60,093 nt of DNA from Andeanibacterium sp035497315 (GTDB lineage Bacteria; Pseudomonadota; Alphaproteobacteria; Sphingomonadales; Sphingomonadaceae). The stretch is taken from positions 1 to 60,093 of the forward strand of contig DATJDU010000019.1 of assembly GCA_035497315.1 (NCBI GenBank). Reading direction: 5' to 3'. The notes below the pieces were generated by a model, which did no database searches, was not told the origin of the DNA, and saw nothing but the letters and a program-made list of their open reading frames with translations. The position numbers and the translations under genes are program-made. This document shows positions 49,330 to 58,030 of the stretch, in pieces (position 1 is the stretch's first letter; every line of letters starts with the position of its first letter).

Positions 49330-49386
49330 CACCGCACGGCCACCACGGCCGAAGCACGAGGCGGATGGAGAGGAAACAGCAGTAAC

Positions 49387-51015
49387 ATGGCAAGCAGCAC
49401 TGCCTCAGACGGCCTGGGCGAAGGCGCCAAGGTCAGCCGCGCGGGCTGGTATGCGCTGACCATGGTATCCGCCGCGCAGGCGATGAGCCTGCTGGACCGG
49501 CAGATCCTCTCGATCCTGGCACCCCATATCCGGGCAGATCTGGGGATCGGCGATGCCGAGCTTGGCCTGCTCTATGGCACCTTGTTCGCCCTGTTCTATG
49601 CGCTGTTCTCGCTCCCGCTCGGCCGTCTGGTCGATGGCTGGGTACGCACCAAGCTGCTGGCAATCTGCCTGGCCGCCTGGTCTATCTCCGCTGGTCTTGC
49701 GGCCTTTGCCAGCGGCTTCACCCTGCTTGCTATTTCTCGCCTTGGCGTGGGGATCGGTGAGGCGGCGACGCAGCCTGCCGCCAATTCGATCATTTTCGAC
49801 GAATTCCCCCGCCGCCTGCGCGGCACCGCCATGGCTGCGCTGGGCATCGCCGTAGCACTGGGGCTGGGCCTGTCCATGACGCTGGGCGGCGTGGTTGCAC
49901 AATGGTGGGACACAGCATTCCCCACTGGCGGACCGGGCGGCTTTTCCGGTTGGCAATTCGCCTTCCTCGTCGCCTCCCTTCCCGGCCTGCCGCTGGCATG
50001 GCTGATCTGGCGCATGCGCGAACCGGTGCGCGGCGGGATGGACGGCATCCCTGCGCCGAAGGACCCTGCCCCCTTCAAGGCCAGCGCCGCAGTGCTGGCG
50101 GCAGTGACGCCGGGCACCAATTGGTTCTATCTCTGGCACCGCAAGGCAGGCGCAAGGCAATGGTCGATCAATATCGCCAGCCTGGCCGTGATCCTGCTGA
50201 TCTGTATCGCCATGACCAGAGTGACGCAGGCCTATTCCCCGCGCCCGCCGATCGAAGCGCTGGGCATCTCGTTCGATCCGCATGTGCTGCAATGGTTCGT
50301 GGTCGCCTTTGGCGCCTTCGTGATCGTGAATCTGTTCCAGAGCTTCAAGCTGACCGACAAGCCGGCCTACAATGTCATTCTCTCACCGTCGTTGATGATG
50401 CTGATGGTGGTGGGCGGCCTGCAGACTTCGATCAATTACGGGGTGATGGGCTTCACGCCTTCCTTCCTCATCCGCGAGTTCCAGCTTTCGCCTGCAGCCA
50501 CTGGCCTGCAATTCGGCCTGCTTTCGGCGGGCCTGGGAATTATCGGGCCGATCGTGGCCGGGCCCCTTTCGGACTGGCTGACCAGACGCATGGGCGCACG
50601 GGGCCGGGTGTGGCTCACGCTTCTCTCGCTTGGCCTTTCGCCCTTCTTCGGCATCTGGACCTATAGCGCCGAAGACGTGACCAGCTTCTATCTGCGCTTC
50701 ACAGCCTTCAGCCTGATCCTGACCTTGTGGCTGCCCCCGATCTATTCACTGATGTACGATCTCGTCCTGCCGCGCATGCGGGGCATCACCAGTTCGGTCT
50801 ATATCATCGTCTCGACCCTGCTGGGGCTGGGCATGGGCCCCTATTTCGTCGGCATCGTCAGCGACCGGAACGGCGGAAATCTGGGTCAGGCGATCATTTC
50901 GATCAACGTCGTCAGCCCGGTGATCGTGCTGATCCTGGCTATAGTGCTGCTGTGCATCAACCGCGATGAATCAACCATGCTGGAGCGTGCGCGCTCTGGC
51001 GGAGAACCTGTGTAA
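49387..51015 (+). CDS. MFS transporter (spinster-type)
   Basis: A 542-residue permease. Helix 1 begins with MVSAAQAMSLLDRQILSILA and the next loop has LFYALFSLPLGRLVDGWVRT, matching spinster-like MFS proteins. A second half starts about residue 290. An inter-domain region (about 185-265) is longer than usual, with QWWDTAFPTGGPGGFSGWQF and KDPAPFKASAAVLAAV. The stop is 4 bp before the ThDP enzyme start, so the two are cotranscribed. It is the second transporter of the cluster and may carry a different pathway compound. Confidence 0.9.
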   Translation: MASSTASDGLGEGAKVSRAGWYALTMVSAAQAMSLLDRQILSILAPHIRADLGIGDAELGLLYGTLFALFYALFSLPLGRLVDGWVRTKLLAICLAAWSISAGLAAFASGFTLLAISRLGVGIGEAATQPAANSIIFDEFPRRLRGTAMAALGIAVALGLGLSMTLGGVVAQWWDTAFPTGGPGGFSGWQFAFLVASLPGLPLAWLIWRMREPVRGGMDGIPAPKDPAPFKASAAVLAAVTPGTNWFYLWHRKAGARQWSINIASLAVILLICIAMTRVTQAYSPRPPIEALGISFDPHVLQWFVVAFGAFVIVNLFQSFKLTDKPAYNVILSPSLMMLMVVGGLQTSINYGVMGFTPSFLIREFQLSPAATGLQFGLLSAGLGIIGPIVAGPLSDWLTRRMGARGRVWLTLLSLGLSPFFGIWTYSAEDVTSFYLRFTAFSLILTLWLPPIYSLMYDLVLPRMRGITSSVYIIVSTLLGLGMGPYFVGIVSDRNGGNLGQAIISINVVSPVIVLILAIVLLCINRDESTMLERARSGGEPV

Positions 51016-51019
51016 CGCC

Positions 51020-52570
51020 ATGACCAACGAAATTATCACCGTTCGCGAGGCCGCCTTTCGCATCTTCCAGCATTTCGGAGTGGATCGCCTGTTCGGCAAT
51101 CCCGGCAGTACCGAGCTGCCGATGCTCAAGGCGATGCCCTTCCCCTATGTCATGGGCCTGAACGAGGCCGTGGTGATGGGCATGGCCGATGGCTATGCCC
51201 GCGCGAGCGGCAAGCCCTCGCTGGTCAACCTGCACAGTTCCGCCGGGACTGGCCATTCGCTGGGCAATCTTTTCACTGCCTATAAGAACAACACACCGAT
51301 CGTGGTCACCGCCGGGCAGCAGGCGCGTAGCATCCTGCCTTACGACCCCTTCCTGTTTGCCGAGCGGGCGACGGAATTCCCGCGCCCCTATGTGAAATTC
51401 TCGGTCGAGCCCACACGAGCTCAGGATGTGCCGCAGGCACTGATCCGTGCCTTCATTACGGCCATGACCCCGCCGATGGGCCCGGTATTCGTCTCGATCC
51501 CGGTCGATGACTGGGACCGTGAATGCGAAATGCCACTGCTGCCCGAAGTGGCGCTGACCCGCACACCTTGCGGAGACGGGCTGGAGCGGATCGCGAAGAT
51601 GCTCGATGCAGCGCAGCGCCCCGCGCTGGTGCTCGGCACCGGCGTTGCCAATTGCGGCGGGTGGGACGATGCGATCGAACTGGCCGAGAAGATCGGCGCC
51701 AGTGTGTGGGCCGCGCCCTATGCCGCGCGGGAGACTTTCCCCGAAACCCACCCGCAATTCGCCGGTTTCCTGCCTGCCTGGCGGGACCAGATCCAGACCC
51801 TGCTCGATCCCTTCGACGCGATCCTGGTCGCCGGCGCGCCGGTATTCACCTATCATGTGGAGGGCAGCGGGCCGCACTGGCCGCCCCATGCGCAGCTTGC
51901 AGCGCTGAGCGACGATCCCAATCATCTGGCGTCCCTGCCCGGCGGTTTCGGCGTGCTGGGCGATGTCGGCGCCGGGCTGGCGATCATCTCCGAATTCGCA
52001 AGCGAGCGTGTGTTCAACGGCACCAGCCATGTGCTGAAAAGCCCCGAACCCGCCATGAACGCCCCCTATGTGCTCAAGCGCGTATCCGAACTGCGGCCCG
52101 AGCAGGCCGTGATCGTGGAAGAGGCGCCGACCGCGCGCGGGCCGGAGCATGACGTGCTGCCCATCACGCGCGAAGGCGGGTTCTACACCTGCGCCAGCGG
52201 CGGTCTCGGCTATTCGCTGCCGGCCTCGATCGGCATCGCGCTGGGCCAGCCTGACAAGGTGATCGCGATCCTTGGCGATGGCAGCGCGATGTACACCATC
52301 CAGGGGCTGTTCGCGGCGAAGCTGGAAGCGGCCGATGTCAGCTTCGTGATCCTGAACAATGCGGCCTATGCGGCACTGACCGGCTTTTCGGGCGAGTTCG
52401 GCATGAACCATGTGCCCGGCTGCGATCTCAGCGGGCTGGACTTCGTCCATCTGGCCGAGGGGCAGGGCATCCCCGCCCGCCGGGTGGATAGCGTGGAAGA
52501 ACTCGACGCCGCGCTGGAATGGAGCTTCGCCCAGACCGGGCCTTCGCTGCTGGATATCAGGATCGCCTGA
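51020..52570 (+). CDS. Benzoylformate decarboxylase-like ThDP enzyme
   Basis: A 516-residue thiamine diphosphate enzyme. It lines up with Pseudomonas putida benzoylformate decarboxylase: Ser30 in FGNPGSTELPML (BFD Ser26), Glu49 (Glu47), His72 in NLHSSAGTGHSLG (His70) and His279 in GAPVFTYHVEG (His281). The ThDP motif is GDGSAMYTIQGLFAAKL (residues 419-435) with NNAAYAAL after it. It should decarboxylate an aryl 2-oxo acid to an aldehyde, or form a carboligation product. The start ATG 51020 has GGAG about 17 bp upstream and overlaps no gene. Confidence 0.92.
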   Translation: MTNEIITVREAAFRIFQHFGVDRLFGNPGSTELPMLKAMPFPYVMGLNEAVVMGMADGYARASGKPSLVNLHSSAGTGHSLGNLFTAYKNNTPIVVTAGQQARSILPYDPFLFAERATEFPRPYVKFSVEPTRAQDVPQALIRAFITAMTPPMGPVFVSIPVDDWDRECEMPLLPEVALTRTPCGDGLERIAKMLDAAQRPALVLGTGVANCGGWDDAIELAEKIGASVWAAPYAARETFPETHPQFAGFLPAWRDQIQTLLDPFDAILVAGAPVFTYHVEGSGPHWPPHAQLAALSDDPNHLASLPGGFGVLGDVGAGLAIISEFASERVFNGTSHVLKSPEPAMNAPYVLKRVSELRPEQAVIVEEAPTARGPEHDVLPITREGGFYTCASGGLGYSLPASIGIALGQPDKVIAILGDGSAMYTIQGLFAAKLEAADVSFVILNNAAYAALTGFSGEFGMNHVPGCDLSGLDFVHLAEGQGIPARRVDSVEELDAALEWSFAQTGPSLLDIRIA

Positions 52571-53665
52571 CTAATTGCCTGCCCCGGCTTCGGCATCCGC
52601 CCGCCTTTTCGCGCGTGAAGCGTCGATGGCTTCGGTGACGGTATTCCGCTCGTGGCAGGCATATTCGAATATCTTGTAGCTCTCGTCGCGGGTCCATTGC
52701 AGGTCCGCCGTCCACGGGGCCGTGAAGACGGCGGGATCGTCATAGGTCACGCTATAGGCAATCGTGTCGCGCCCGGTCCGCGTCAGCCGCTCGGTCACTC
52801 TGGCCTCAGGGCCGACCGGGAGGGTCGCATTGTTGCGGCCGGGGATGGGGCCTGCGGCACGTTTCGCCAGATCGGTGGTGGCGCTGTCGCCGCTGACGAT
52901 ATTGGTCGTCTCGATCACCAGCGTATCGCCTTCCCAATGCCCGCGGCTGTTGCCGTGCCATGCGCGCATCTGCGCGGGCCAGGGCTCCGTGCGTCCAAGC
53001 GGGATCACCCGCGTGCCGAAGGTTTCGAGCTGCAGCACGACATAGCCCGGCGACTGGAACACGCGGATGCCGTTATTGTAGGGCTGCGGCAGCATGACTG
53101 CGGGAAAGCCCCGTGTGATGCAGCGTTCGAAGGGATCGAGATCGCTTATCCAGTCGACCAGATCGGCTGACTGCCAGGTGGACCGGCCTTTCGCATAAAG
53201 CTCCGCCGCCTGCGGAGTAAGCTGCGGCAGGCGCCCGTTCGCCGGGCTGACGATCAAAGAGGTGCGCCGGCCGAACGGCGTCGCCCGCAGCCAGTCCGCA
53301 AGGCCCATCGTCCCGCCGCCTCGGAGTTCCACCGAATAGGCGGCATCGGATGCCTCAGCCTCCCGCAGTCGCTCGGCAAATTCCTTGTCGGTCAGTTCGG
53401 TGCGAGTTCCCATTGCCGCCGGGCGCTCAAGCCGGATACCGGCATCATTGATATTCTGGAGCGGCCAGGTGCCGCGAAAATCGGGATCGCCCCACGGCGT
53501 CTTCGGCCAGTCTGCCGCCGCCTTTGTCGCTGGGGCCGAAGGCGCGGCGGGTTCCCGGTCAGGCGGCAGCGCCCCGGCACGTCCGCCAGGTATCGTCCCA
53601 GATATCGTCAATGCCAGCGCCGCTGGAAAGACGAGTAATGAAAACAGTTTCCGGCCGGGCCGCAT
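52571..53665 (-). CDS. Secreted protein of unknown function (tandem paralogue 1)
   Basis: A 364-residue exported protein with a signal peptide (RKLFSLLVFPAALALTISGT). The mature part has WPKTPWGDPDFRGTWPLQNI, YNNGIRVFQSPGYVVLQLET, TLVIETTNIVSGDSATTDLA and YKIFEYACHERNT, all shared with the neighbouring paralogue. I know the family only as exported proteins frequent in sphingomonad and acidobacterial catabolic regions, without defined function. The stop codon directly abuts that of the convergent ThDP enzyme. ATG 53665 opens the signal peptide; frames further upstream are unsupported. Confidence 0.82.
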   Translation of the reverse strand: MRPGRKLFSLLVFPAALALTISGTIPGGRAGALPPDREPAAPSAPATKAAADWPKTPWGDPDFRGTWPLQNINDAGIRLERPAAMGTRTELTDKEFAERLREAEASDAAYSVELRGGGTMGLADWLRATPFGRRTSLIVSPANGRLPQLTPQAAELYAKGRSTWQSADLVDWISDLDPFERCITRGFPAVMLPQPYNNGIRVFQSPGYVVLQLETFGTRVIPLGRTEPWPAQMRAWHGNSRGHWEGDTLVIETTNIVSGDSATTDLAKRAAGPIPGRNNATLPVGPEARVTERLTRTGRDTIAYSVTYDDPAVFTAPWTADLQWTRDESYKIFEYACHERNTVTEAIDASRAKRRADAEAGAGN

Positions 53666-53746
53666 GATCGAAAAATCCCCGCAGACGCAGCCGGGCCGCA
53701 TCTGCGGGGATATTATCCCAATGCCGCGCATGCGGCCAGCGGGCGA

Positions 53747-55018
53747 TTATTCGCCGCGCGAAGGCGCTGCCGGGGGCGGGCCGAAGGACGGCGCGCCCGG
53801 GGCCACCGGGTCGAAGTCGAACTGGTTGGCGAAGCGCGACCGCGAATCTTCCTCGGCCGTTTCAGGCTTTTCCTTGCCCGCCGCGATATCGGCGCGATGC
53901 GCACGCGATGCGGAGACATAGTTGCGCAGCTGCACATTGCCTTCATGGCAGGCATATTCGAAGAACTGGTACTTGTCGTCCCGCGCCCATTCGAGCTGCG
54001 CCGTCCAGGGCTTGGTATAAACCTCGGGGTCCGAATAGGTGATCTCGTAGAGGATCGCATTCGGGCCGGTCATGGTCAGCTTCTCGACCGTCTTGGCCTG
54101 CTTGCTCATCGGAATGGTGTTGAACGGCGGCACGTGCTGGGTCGCCATGTTGAGCGGCGAGGCGGCGCGCTTGGAAACATCGCGCGTGGCGCTGTCGCCC
54201 GAGACGATATTGGTCGTCTCGATCACCAGGGTCTTGCCTTCCCAATAGCCGACCGAATTGCCCATCCAGGCTTCCACGTCGCTAGGCCAGTGCATCGACT
54301 GGGCCTTTTCCTTGCTCATGATCGGCACCACGCGATTGCCCATCATTTCGAGCATGATCACCACATAGCCCGGCGACTGGAAAACGCGGATGCCGTTATT
54401 GTAGCGGAAGGGGAACATCGAGGCGGGGAAACCGCGCGAGACGCAGCGGTCCCAGCTGTCGAAATCGTCTACCCAATCGTAATCCTGCCCCGGAACCCAG
54501 CCCGAACGGCCCGCCTTGTAAAGCGCTTCACCCTTGGCGGTGAGCGGCGGCAGCTGGCCGTCCTGCGGGCTGACCAGCATGGAAGTGCGCCAGGAATAGG
54601 TGGAATTCTTCACCCAATCCACCAGCCCTTCGGTGCCGCTGACATTCAGGCCCTGCCCTTCATTGGAGAAGGATGCGTCCGAACGCTGGGCATTGGCCAC
54701 GCGCTTTGCATGTTCCTCCGGCGTCAGCCAGATGCGGTCGCCATAGCCCGTCATGCGCTGGAACAGGATGCGGGTGGAAGGCAGGTTCTCGATCGGCCAG
54801 GTGCCGCGGAAATCCCAGTCGCCCCAGGGGGTCTTGCCCGGCGTATAATCGGTGGGGGTCGGCGGCAGTGCGGTAAGGTCCGCAGGCACGCCCGGCGGCG
54901 GTGTATCGGCAGCGGCAACCGGATCGGCAGCGGCGACCGGGCCAGCCAGCGCAGCGGCGGCAAGGCCGATCGCGGCAGCCGCGGTAGAAAGGCGCAAGGC
55001 CAGCGAAGGACGGACCAT
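53747..55018 (-). CDS. Secreted protein of unknown function (tandem paralogue 2)
   Basis: A 423-residue relative of the previous gene, with its own signal peptide (LRLSTAAAAIGLAAAALAGP ... VAAADP) and the blocks TPWGDWDFRGTWPIENLPS, RYNNGIRVFQSPGYVVIMLE, VIETTNIVSGDSATRDVS and FFEYACHEGN. The C-terminal 40 residues are Pro/Gly-rich. The two genes lie 81 bp apart, one behind the other, consistent with duplication. Co-location with the catabolic genes suggests a periplasmic binding, hydrolytic or transfer step; this is inference. Confidence 0.82.
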   Translation of the reverse strand: MVRPSLALRLSTAAAAIGLAAAALAGPVAAADPVAAADTPPPGVPADLTALPPTPTDYTPGKTPWGDWDFRGTWPIENLPSTRILFQRMTGYGDRIWLTPEEHAKRVANAQRSDASFSNEGQGLNVSGTEGLVDWVKNSTYSWRTSMLVSPQDGQLPPLTAKGEALYKAGRSGWVPGQDYDWVDDFDSWDRCVSRGFPASMFPFRYNNGIRVFQSPGYVVIMLEMMGNRVVPIMSKEKAQSMHWPSDVEAWMGNSVGYWEGKTLVIETTNIVSGDSATRDVSKRAASPLNMATQHVPPFNTIPMSKQAKTVEKLTMTGPNAILYEITYSDPEVYTKPWTAQLEWARDDKYQFFEYACHEGNVQLRNYVSASRAHRADIAAGKEKPETAEEDSRSRFANQFDFDPVAPGAPSFGPPPAAPSRGE

Positions 55019-55209
55019 CTTCAGTATCTCCCTGTTCTATTTCTTGCTTACTGGAACTCACCCAGACCCTGCGTTCAACTCACCCGCAGGCAGATCGATC
55101 CATACAATCTGATGTCTGGCCGAAGTTCGGACTTTGTCATTTTCATCCTAGCCTTGCAGCCGCGCGCGGGCAAGCCGTGTCGGCCTTCCGGCGCAGGTGC
55201 GGCCCTGCT
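55019..55209. promoter_or_regulatory. Upstream region of the secreted-paralogue unit
   Basis: A 191-bp gap. On the minus strand AGGGAGA just before 55018 is a good ribosome site and GGGTGAGTT occurs twice about 20 bp apart (between 55057 and 55087), a possible direct-repeat operator. No gene was found. Confidence 0.4.
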
Positions 55210-55671
55210 TTAGAGCACGCGCCAGACCCACAGCTTGATGCCCGTGGCATAACGCGCGCCCGAGCAGACGAAGATCGATTTGTTGAGCCATTCATAGGGC
55301 CCGTCGGGCGCGATGAATTCGGGCACGGTGCGGAAATAATATTCCGCCGGATCGACTTCTTCCCCGGCCGCCAGCCGCGCCATCACTTCGGGCGGGCCGT
55401 GCCGCAGGCCCTTGTTGCGGATCTGGATAATCGCGCCGTCGTCCGTCTCGATCGCATAGATCGCATCGGCCACGGTCACGCCATCGGGGCGGGTCAATTG
55501 CCAATCGGCCGAATTGCCCATCAGGCGCCCGGAAATCAACGGGCCTTTCACATAACCGCCGGAGAAGATCGGGATGATCCGGCGGGCACCGTCATAGGTC
55601 TTGCCGATTTGCCGGGGGGCATCCAGATCGCCACTCGCTTCGTAGACAAACTCAAGCTCGGGCTTGATCAT
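55210..55671 (-). CDS. DUF3237 domain protein
   Basis: A 153-residue beta-barrel-type protein. ARRIIPIFSGGYVKGPLISG, SADWQLTRPDGVTVADAIYA, DDGAIIQIRNKGLRHGPPEV and YYFRTVPEFIAPDGPYEWLN are signature blocks of DUF3237. The function is unknown, but members recur beside oxidoreductases of aromatic and steroid breakdown. The ATG at 55671 has AAGGAG 6 bp upstream; in-frame ATGs at 55677 and 55692 are worse placed. Divergent from the GMC gene, about 110 bp apart. Confidence 0.88.
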   Translation of the reverse strand: MIKPELEFVYEASGDLDAPRQIGKTYDGARRIIPIFSGGYVKGPLISGRLMGNSADWQLTRPDGVTVADAIYAIETDDGAIIQIRNKGLRHGPPEVMARLAAGEEVDPAEYYFRTVPEFIAPDGPYEWLNKSIFVCSGARYATGIKLWVWRVL

Positions 55672-55780
55672 TTCCATCTCCTTCAACTGCATTTTTGCAT
55701 TGCCCCGCGCTTGAAGAATCCTAGCTTCCATCGCAAGCGAATCGCGCTAATGCGCGGCAGGAATCTGAGAGGAGAATATA

Positions 55781-57442
55781 ATGTCGGGCGACCTCCATGC
55801 GGACTATGTCATCGTTGGCGCTGGCAGCGCCGGCTGCGTGCTGGCCAACCGGCTGACCGAAAGCGGCGAATTCAAGGTGGTGCTGCTGGAAGCCGGCGGC
55901 GACGATCGCCCGCTGCGCGAGCCCAGCCAGTTCATGTCCAACATGATGATCCACATCCCGATCGGCTTCGGCAAGACGCTGAACGATCCCAAGGTCAACT
56001 GGCTGTACGAAACCGAAGTGGACGAAGGCACCGGCGGGCGTCCGCATAAATGGCCCAAGGGCAAGGTGCTGGGCGGTTCCTCCTCTATCAACGGGTTGCT
56101 CTATGTGCGCGGCCAGGCCGCCGATTACGATGGCTGGGCCCAGATGGGCGCGCAGGGCTGGAGCTGGGACGATTGCCTGCCCTATTTCATGAAAAGCGAA
56201 GACCAGCAGCGCGGCGCGGACGAGTTCCACGGCAAGGGCGGCCCGCTGAGCGTTTCGGACTTCCCCGAAGAACACCCCGTTTCCAGGGCGCTGGTGGAAG
56301 CCTGCGTGGAAGCGGGCGTTCCGGCCAAGCACGATCTGAATGACGGCGATCAGGAAGGGGCCAGCTTCTTCCAGGTGACGCAGCGCAACGGCACCCGTTG
56401 TTCCACGGCGGTGGCCTTCCTCCACCCCGCCATGGGCCGGTCCAACCTGCGGGTGGAAACCCGCGCAATGACCACGCGCATCCTGTTCGAAGGCAAGAAG
56501 GCCATCGGCGTGGAATTCCGTCAGGGCGACGAGACCCGCCGCGTCTATGCCGCGCGCGAGGTGATCCTGGCCGCCGGTTCGGTGGAAAGCCCCAAGCTGC
56601 TGGAAATCTCCGGCATCGGTCAGGGCGAGCTGCTGCAGGAACTGGGCGTGCAGCTGGTGCATGAATCGAAGATGGTCGGCGAAAACCTGCAGGACCATGT
56701 GATGATCGGCTGTCAGGCCCGGCTTAAGGAGGACTGGCATTCGATCAACAACCGCTCGACCGGGCTCAACCTCGTCAAGGAAGTGGTCAAATATGGCCTT
56801 ACCCGCAAGGGCCTGTTGTCCATGGCCGTGGCCCATGGCTGCTGTTTCCTGAAGACCCGCCCGGAACTGGCTACGCCGGACATGCAGATCCACGTGATGG
56901 CCGCCTCGATGGACCTTGAAGTGCTGGCCACCACGCAGGGCCTGCAGCTGGAAAAGGAACCGGGGCTTGCCTCCAACCCCTGCCAGCTGCGCCCGGAATC
57001 GCGCGGATCGATCCACGCCAAATCGCCGGACGGCACCGTGACGCCGCGGATCGTGCCCAATTATTTCTCCGATGCCTACGATCAGGAAATGGCCGTCACC
57101 CAGCTCAGGATCATCCGCAAGATCTGGCAGCAGCCCGCGCTGGAGCCTTACATGGCGCAGAAGGGCGATCCCTTCGGCGAGACGGACGAGGAAATCCTCG
57201 GCTATGCCAAGATGGCCGCGGCCACCGTCTATCACCCGGTGGGCACAGTCGCGATGGGGCCGGACGAACGCTTCCCGCTCGACCCGCAGCTGCGCGTGCG
57301 CGGTGTGGAAGGTCTGCGCGTGATCGACGCTTCGGTCTTCCCGCGTATCACTTCGGGCAACACCAATGCGCCCACGATCATGGTTGCCGAAAAGGGCAGC
57401 GAGATGATCCTGGCCGATGCGAAGGCAGCCCTCGCCGCCTGA
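55781..57442 (+). CDS. GMC family alcohol oxidase/dehydrogenase
   Basis: A 553-residue FAD enzyme of the glucose-methanol-choline family. The FAD motif is DYVIVGAGSAGCVLANRLTE (residues 5-24), the GMC signature 1 is GKVLGGSSSINGLLYVRGQA, and the catalytic His485 is in VYHPVGTVAMG with Asn527/529 in TSGNTNAPT. Cytoplasmic, no signal peptide. GAGGAGA precedes the ATG at 55781. In sphingomonad lignin pathways, GMC enzymes oxidise alcohol side chains to aldehydes; the same is inferred here. It ends at a strong terminator. Confidence 0.94.
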   Translation: MSGDLHADYVIVGAGSAGCVLANRLTESGEFKVVLLEAGGDDRPLREPSQFMSNMMIHIPIGFGKTLNDPKVNWLYETEVDEGTGGRPHKWPKGKVLGGSSSINGLLYVRGQAADYDGWAQMGAQGWSWDDCLPYFMKSEDQQRGADEFHGKGGPLSVSDFPEEHPVSRALVEACVEAGVPAKHDLNDGDQEGASFFQVTQRNGTRCSTAVAFLHPAMGRSNLRVETRAMTTRILFEGKKAIGVEFRQGDETRRVYAAREVILAAGSVESPKLLEISGIGQGELLQELGVQLVHESKMVGENLQDHVMIGCQARLKEDWHSINNRSTGLNLVKEVVKYGLTRKGLLSMAVAHGCCFLKTRPELATPDMQIHVMAASMDLEVLATTQGLQLEKEPGLASNPCQLRPESRGSIHAKSPDGTVTPRIVPNYFSDAYDQEMAVTQLRIIRKIWQQPALEPYMAQKGDPFGETDEEILGYAKMAAATVYHPVGTVAMGPDERFPLDPQLRVRGVEGLRVIDASVFPRITSGNTNAPTIMVAEKGSEMILADAKAALAA

Positions 57443-57466
57443 CCCGCACCGGCACAATGGAAATGC

Positions 57467-57502
57467 AAAGGGCCGCTCCGCATTGCCGGGGCGGCCCTTT
57501 TT
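57467..57502 (+). terminator. Rho-independent terminator after the GMC gene
   Basis: AAAGGGCCGCTCCG (57467-57480) pairs with CGGGGCGGCCCTTT (57487-57500), with one bulged base, over a 6-base loop and is followed by more T. It lies 25 bp after the GMC stop codon and separates it from the Rrf2-type regulator gene. Confidence 0.92.
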
Positions 57503-57559
57503 CATTGGTATCGGGAGGGCGGCTTGACCGACTGTCCATAACGTAATATTCAAAGTTAC

Positions 57560-58030
57560 ATGAAGCGGGATGGAAGACTTTCAGGCGTGCTGCATGTGCT
57601 GCTGCACATGGCCCAGCGCGATGGCCCGTCCACATCGGAACAGCTTGCCATGGCGATGCAGACCAATCCCGTCGTCGTGCGGCGGGTAATGGCGGGCCTG
57701 CGGGAGAACGGCCTCGTCACCTCAACCAAGGGGCATGGCGGCGGCTGGACTATTGCCTGCGATCTGGACACCGTCACCCTGCGCGACATCTACGAGGCAC
57801 TGGACCGGCCCGGTTTCTTCGCCATCGGCAACCGGAACGACCACCCCGATTGCCTGGTCGAACGCGCCGTGAACAAGGCGCTGAATGGCGCCTTGCAGGA
57901 AGCGGAGGACTTGCTCCTCCAGCGCTTCGGCCAGGTCACGCTGGCCATGCTCAGCGCGGAATTCGGCACTGGCCTCGCCGCGCATTTCCAATCGCCAGCA
58001 AAGGATGCGCCCCATGGCCACAACAAGTGA
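57560..58030 (+). CDS. Rrf2 family transcriptional regulator without a full Fe-S cysteine set
   Basis: A 156-residue winged-helix protein. The Rrf2 HTH is clear: GVLHVLLHMAQRDGPSTSEQ, MQTNPVVVRRVMAGLRENGL and TSTKGHGGGWTIACDLDTVT, then LRDIYEALDRPGFF. Only two Cys are present (67 and 98), and only HPDC at about 98 lies in the region where [2Fe-2S] Rrf2 proteins such as IscR have three, so a cluster is unlikely. Signal unknown. No clear ribosome site precedes the ATG at 57560. It overlaps the methyltransferase gene by 17 bp. Confidence 0.88.
   Translation: MKRDGRLSGVLHVLLHMAQRDGPSTSEQLAMAMQTNPVVVRRVMAGLRENGLVTSTKGHGGGWTIACDLDTVTLRDIYEALDRPGFFAIGNRNDHPDCLVERAVNKALNGALQEAEDLLLQRFGQVTLAMLSAEFGTGLAAHFQSPAKDAPHGHNK

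Noticed and set aside
46225..49332. 1035-codon minus-strand frame across ALDH, decarboxylase and QorB-like genes
   Set aside because: It crosses three real genes and their gaps; the codon-position bias and all motifs belong to the plus-strand genes.
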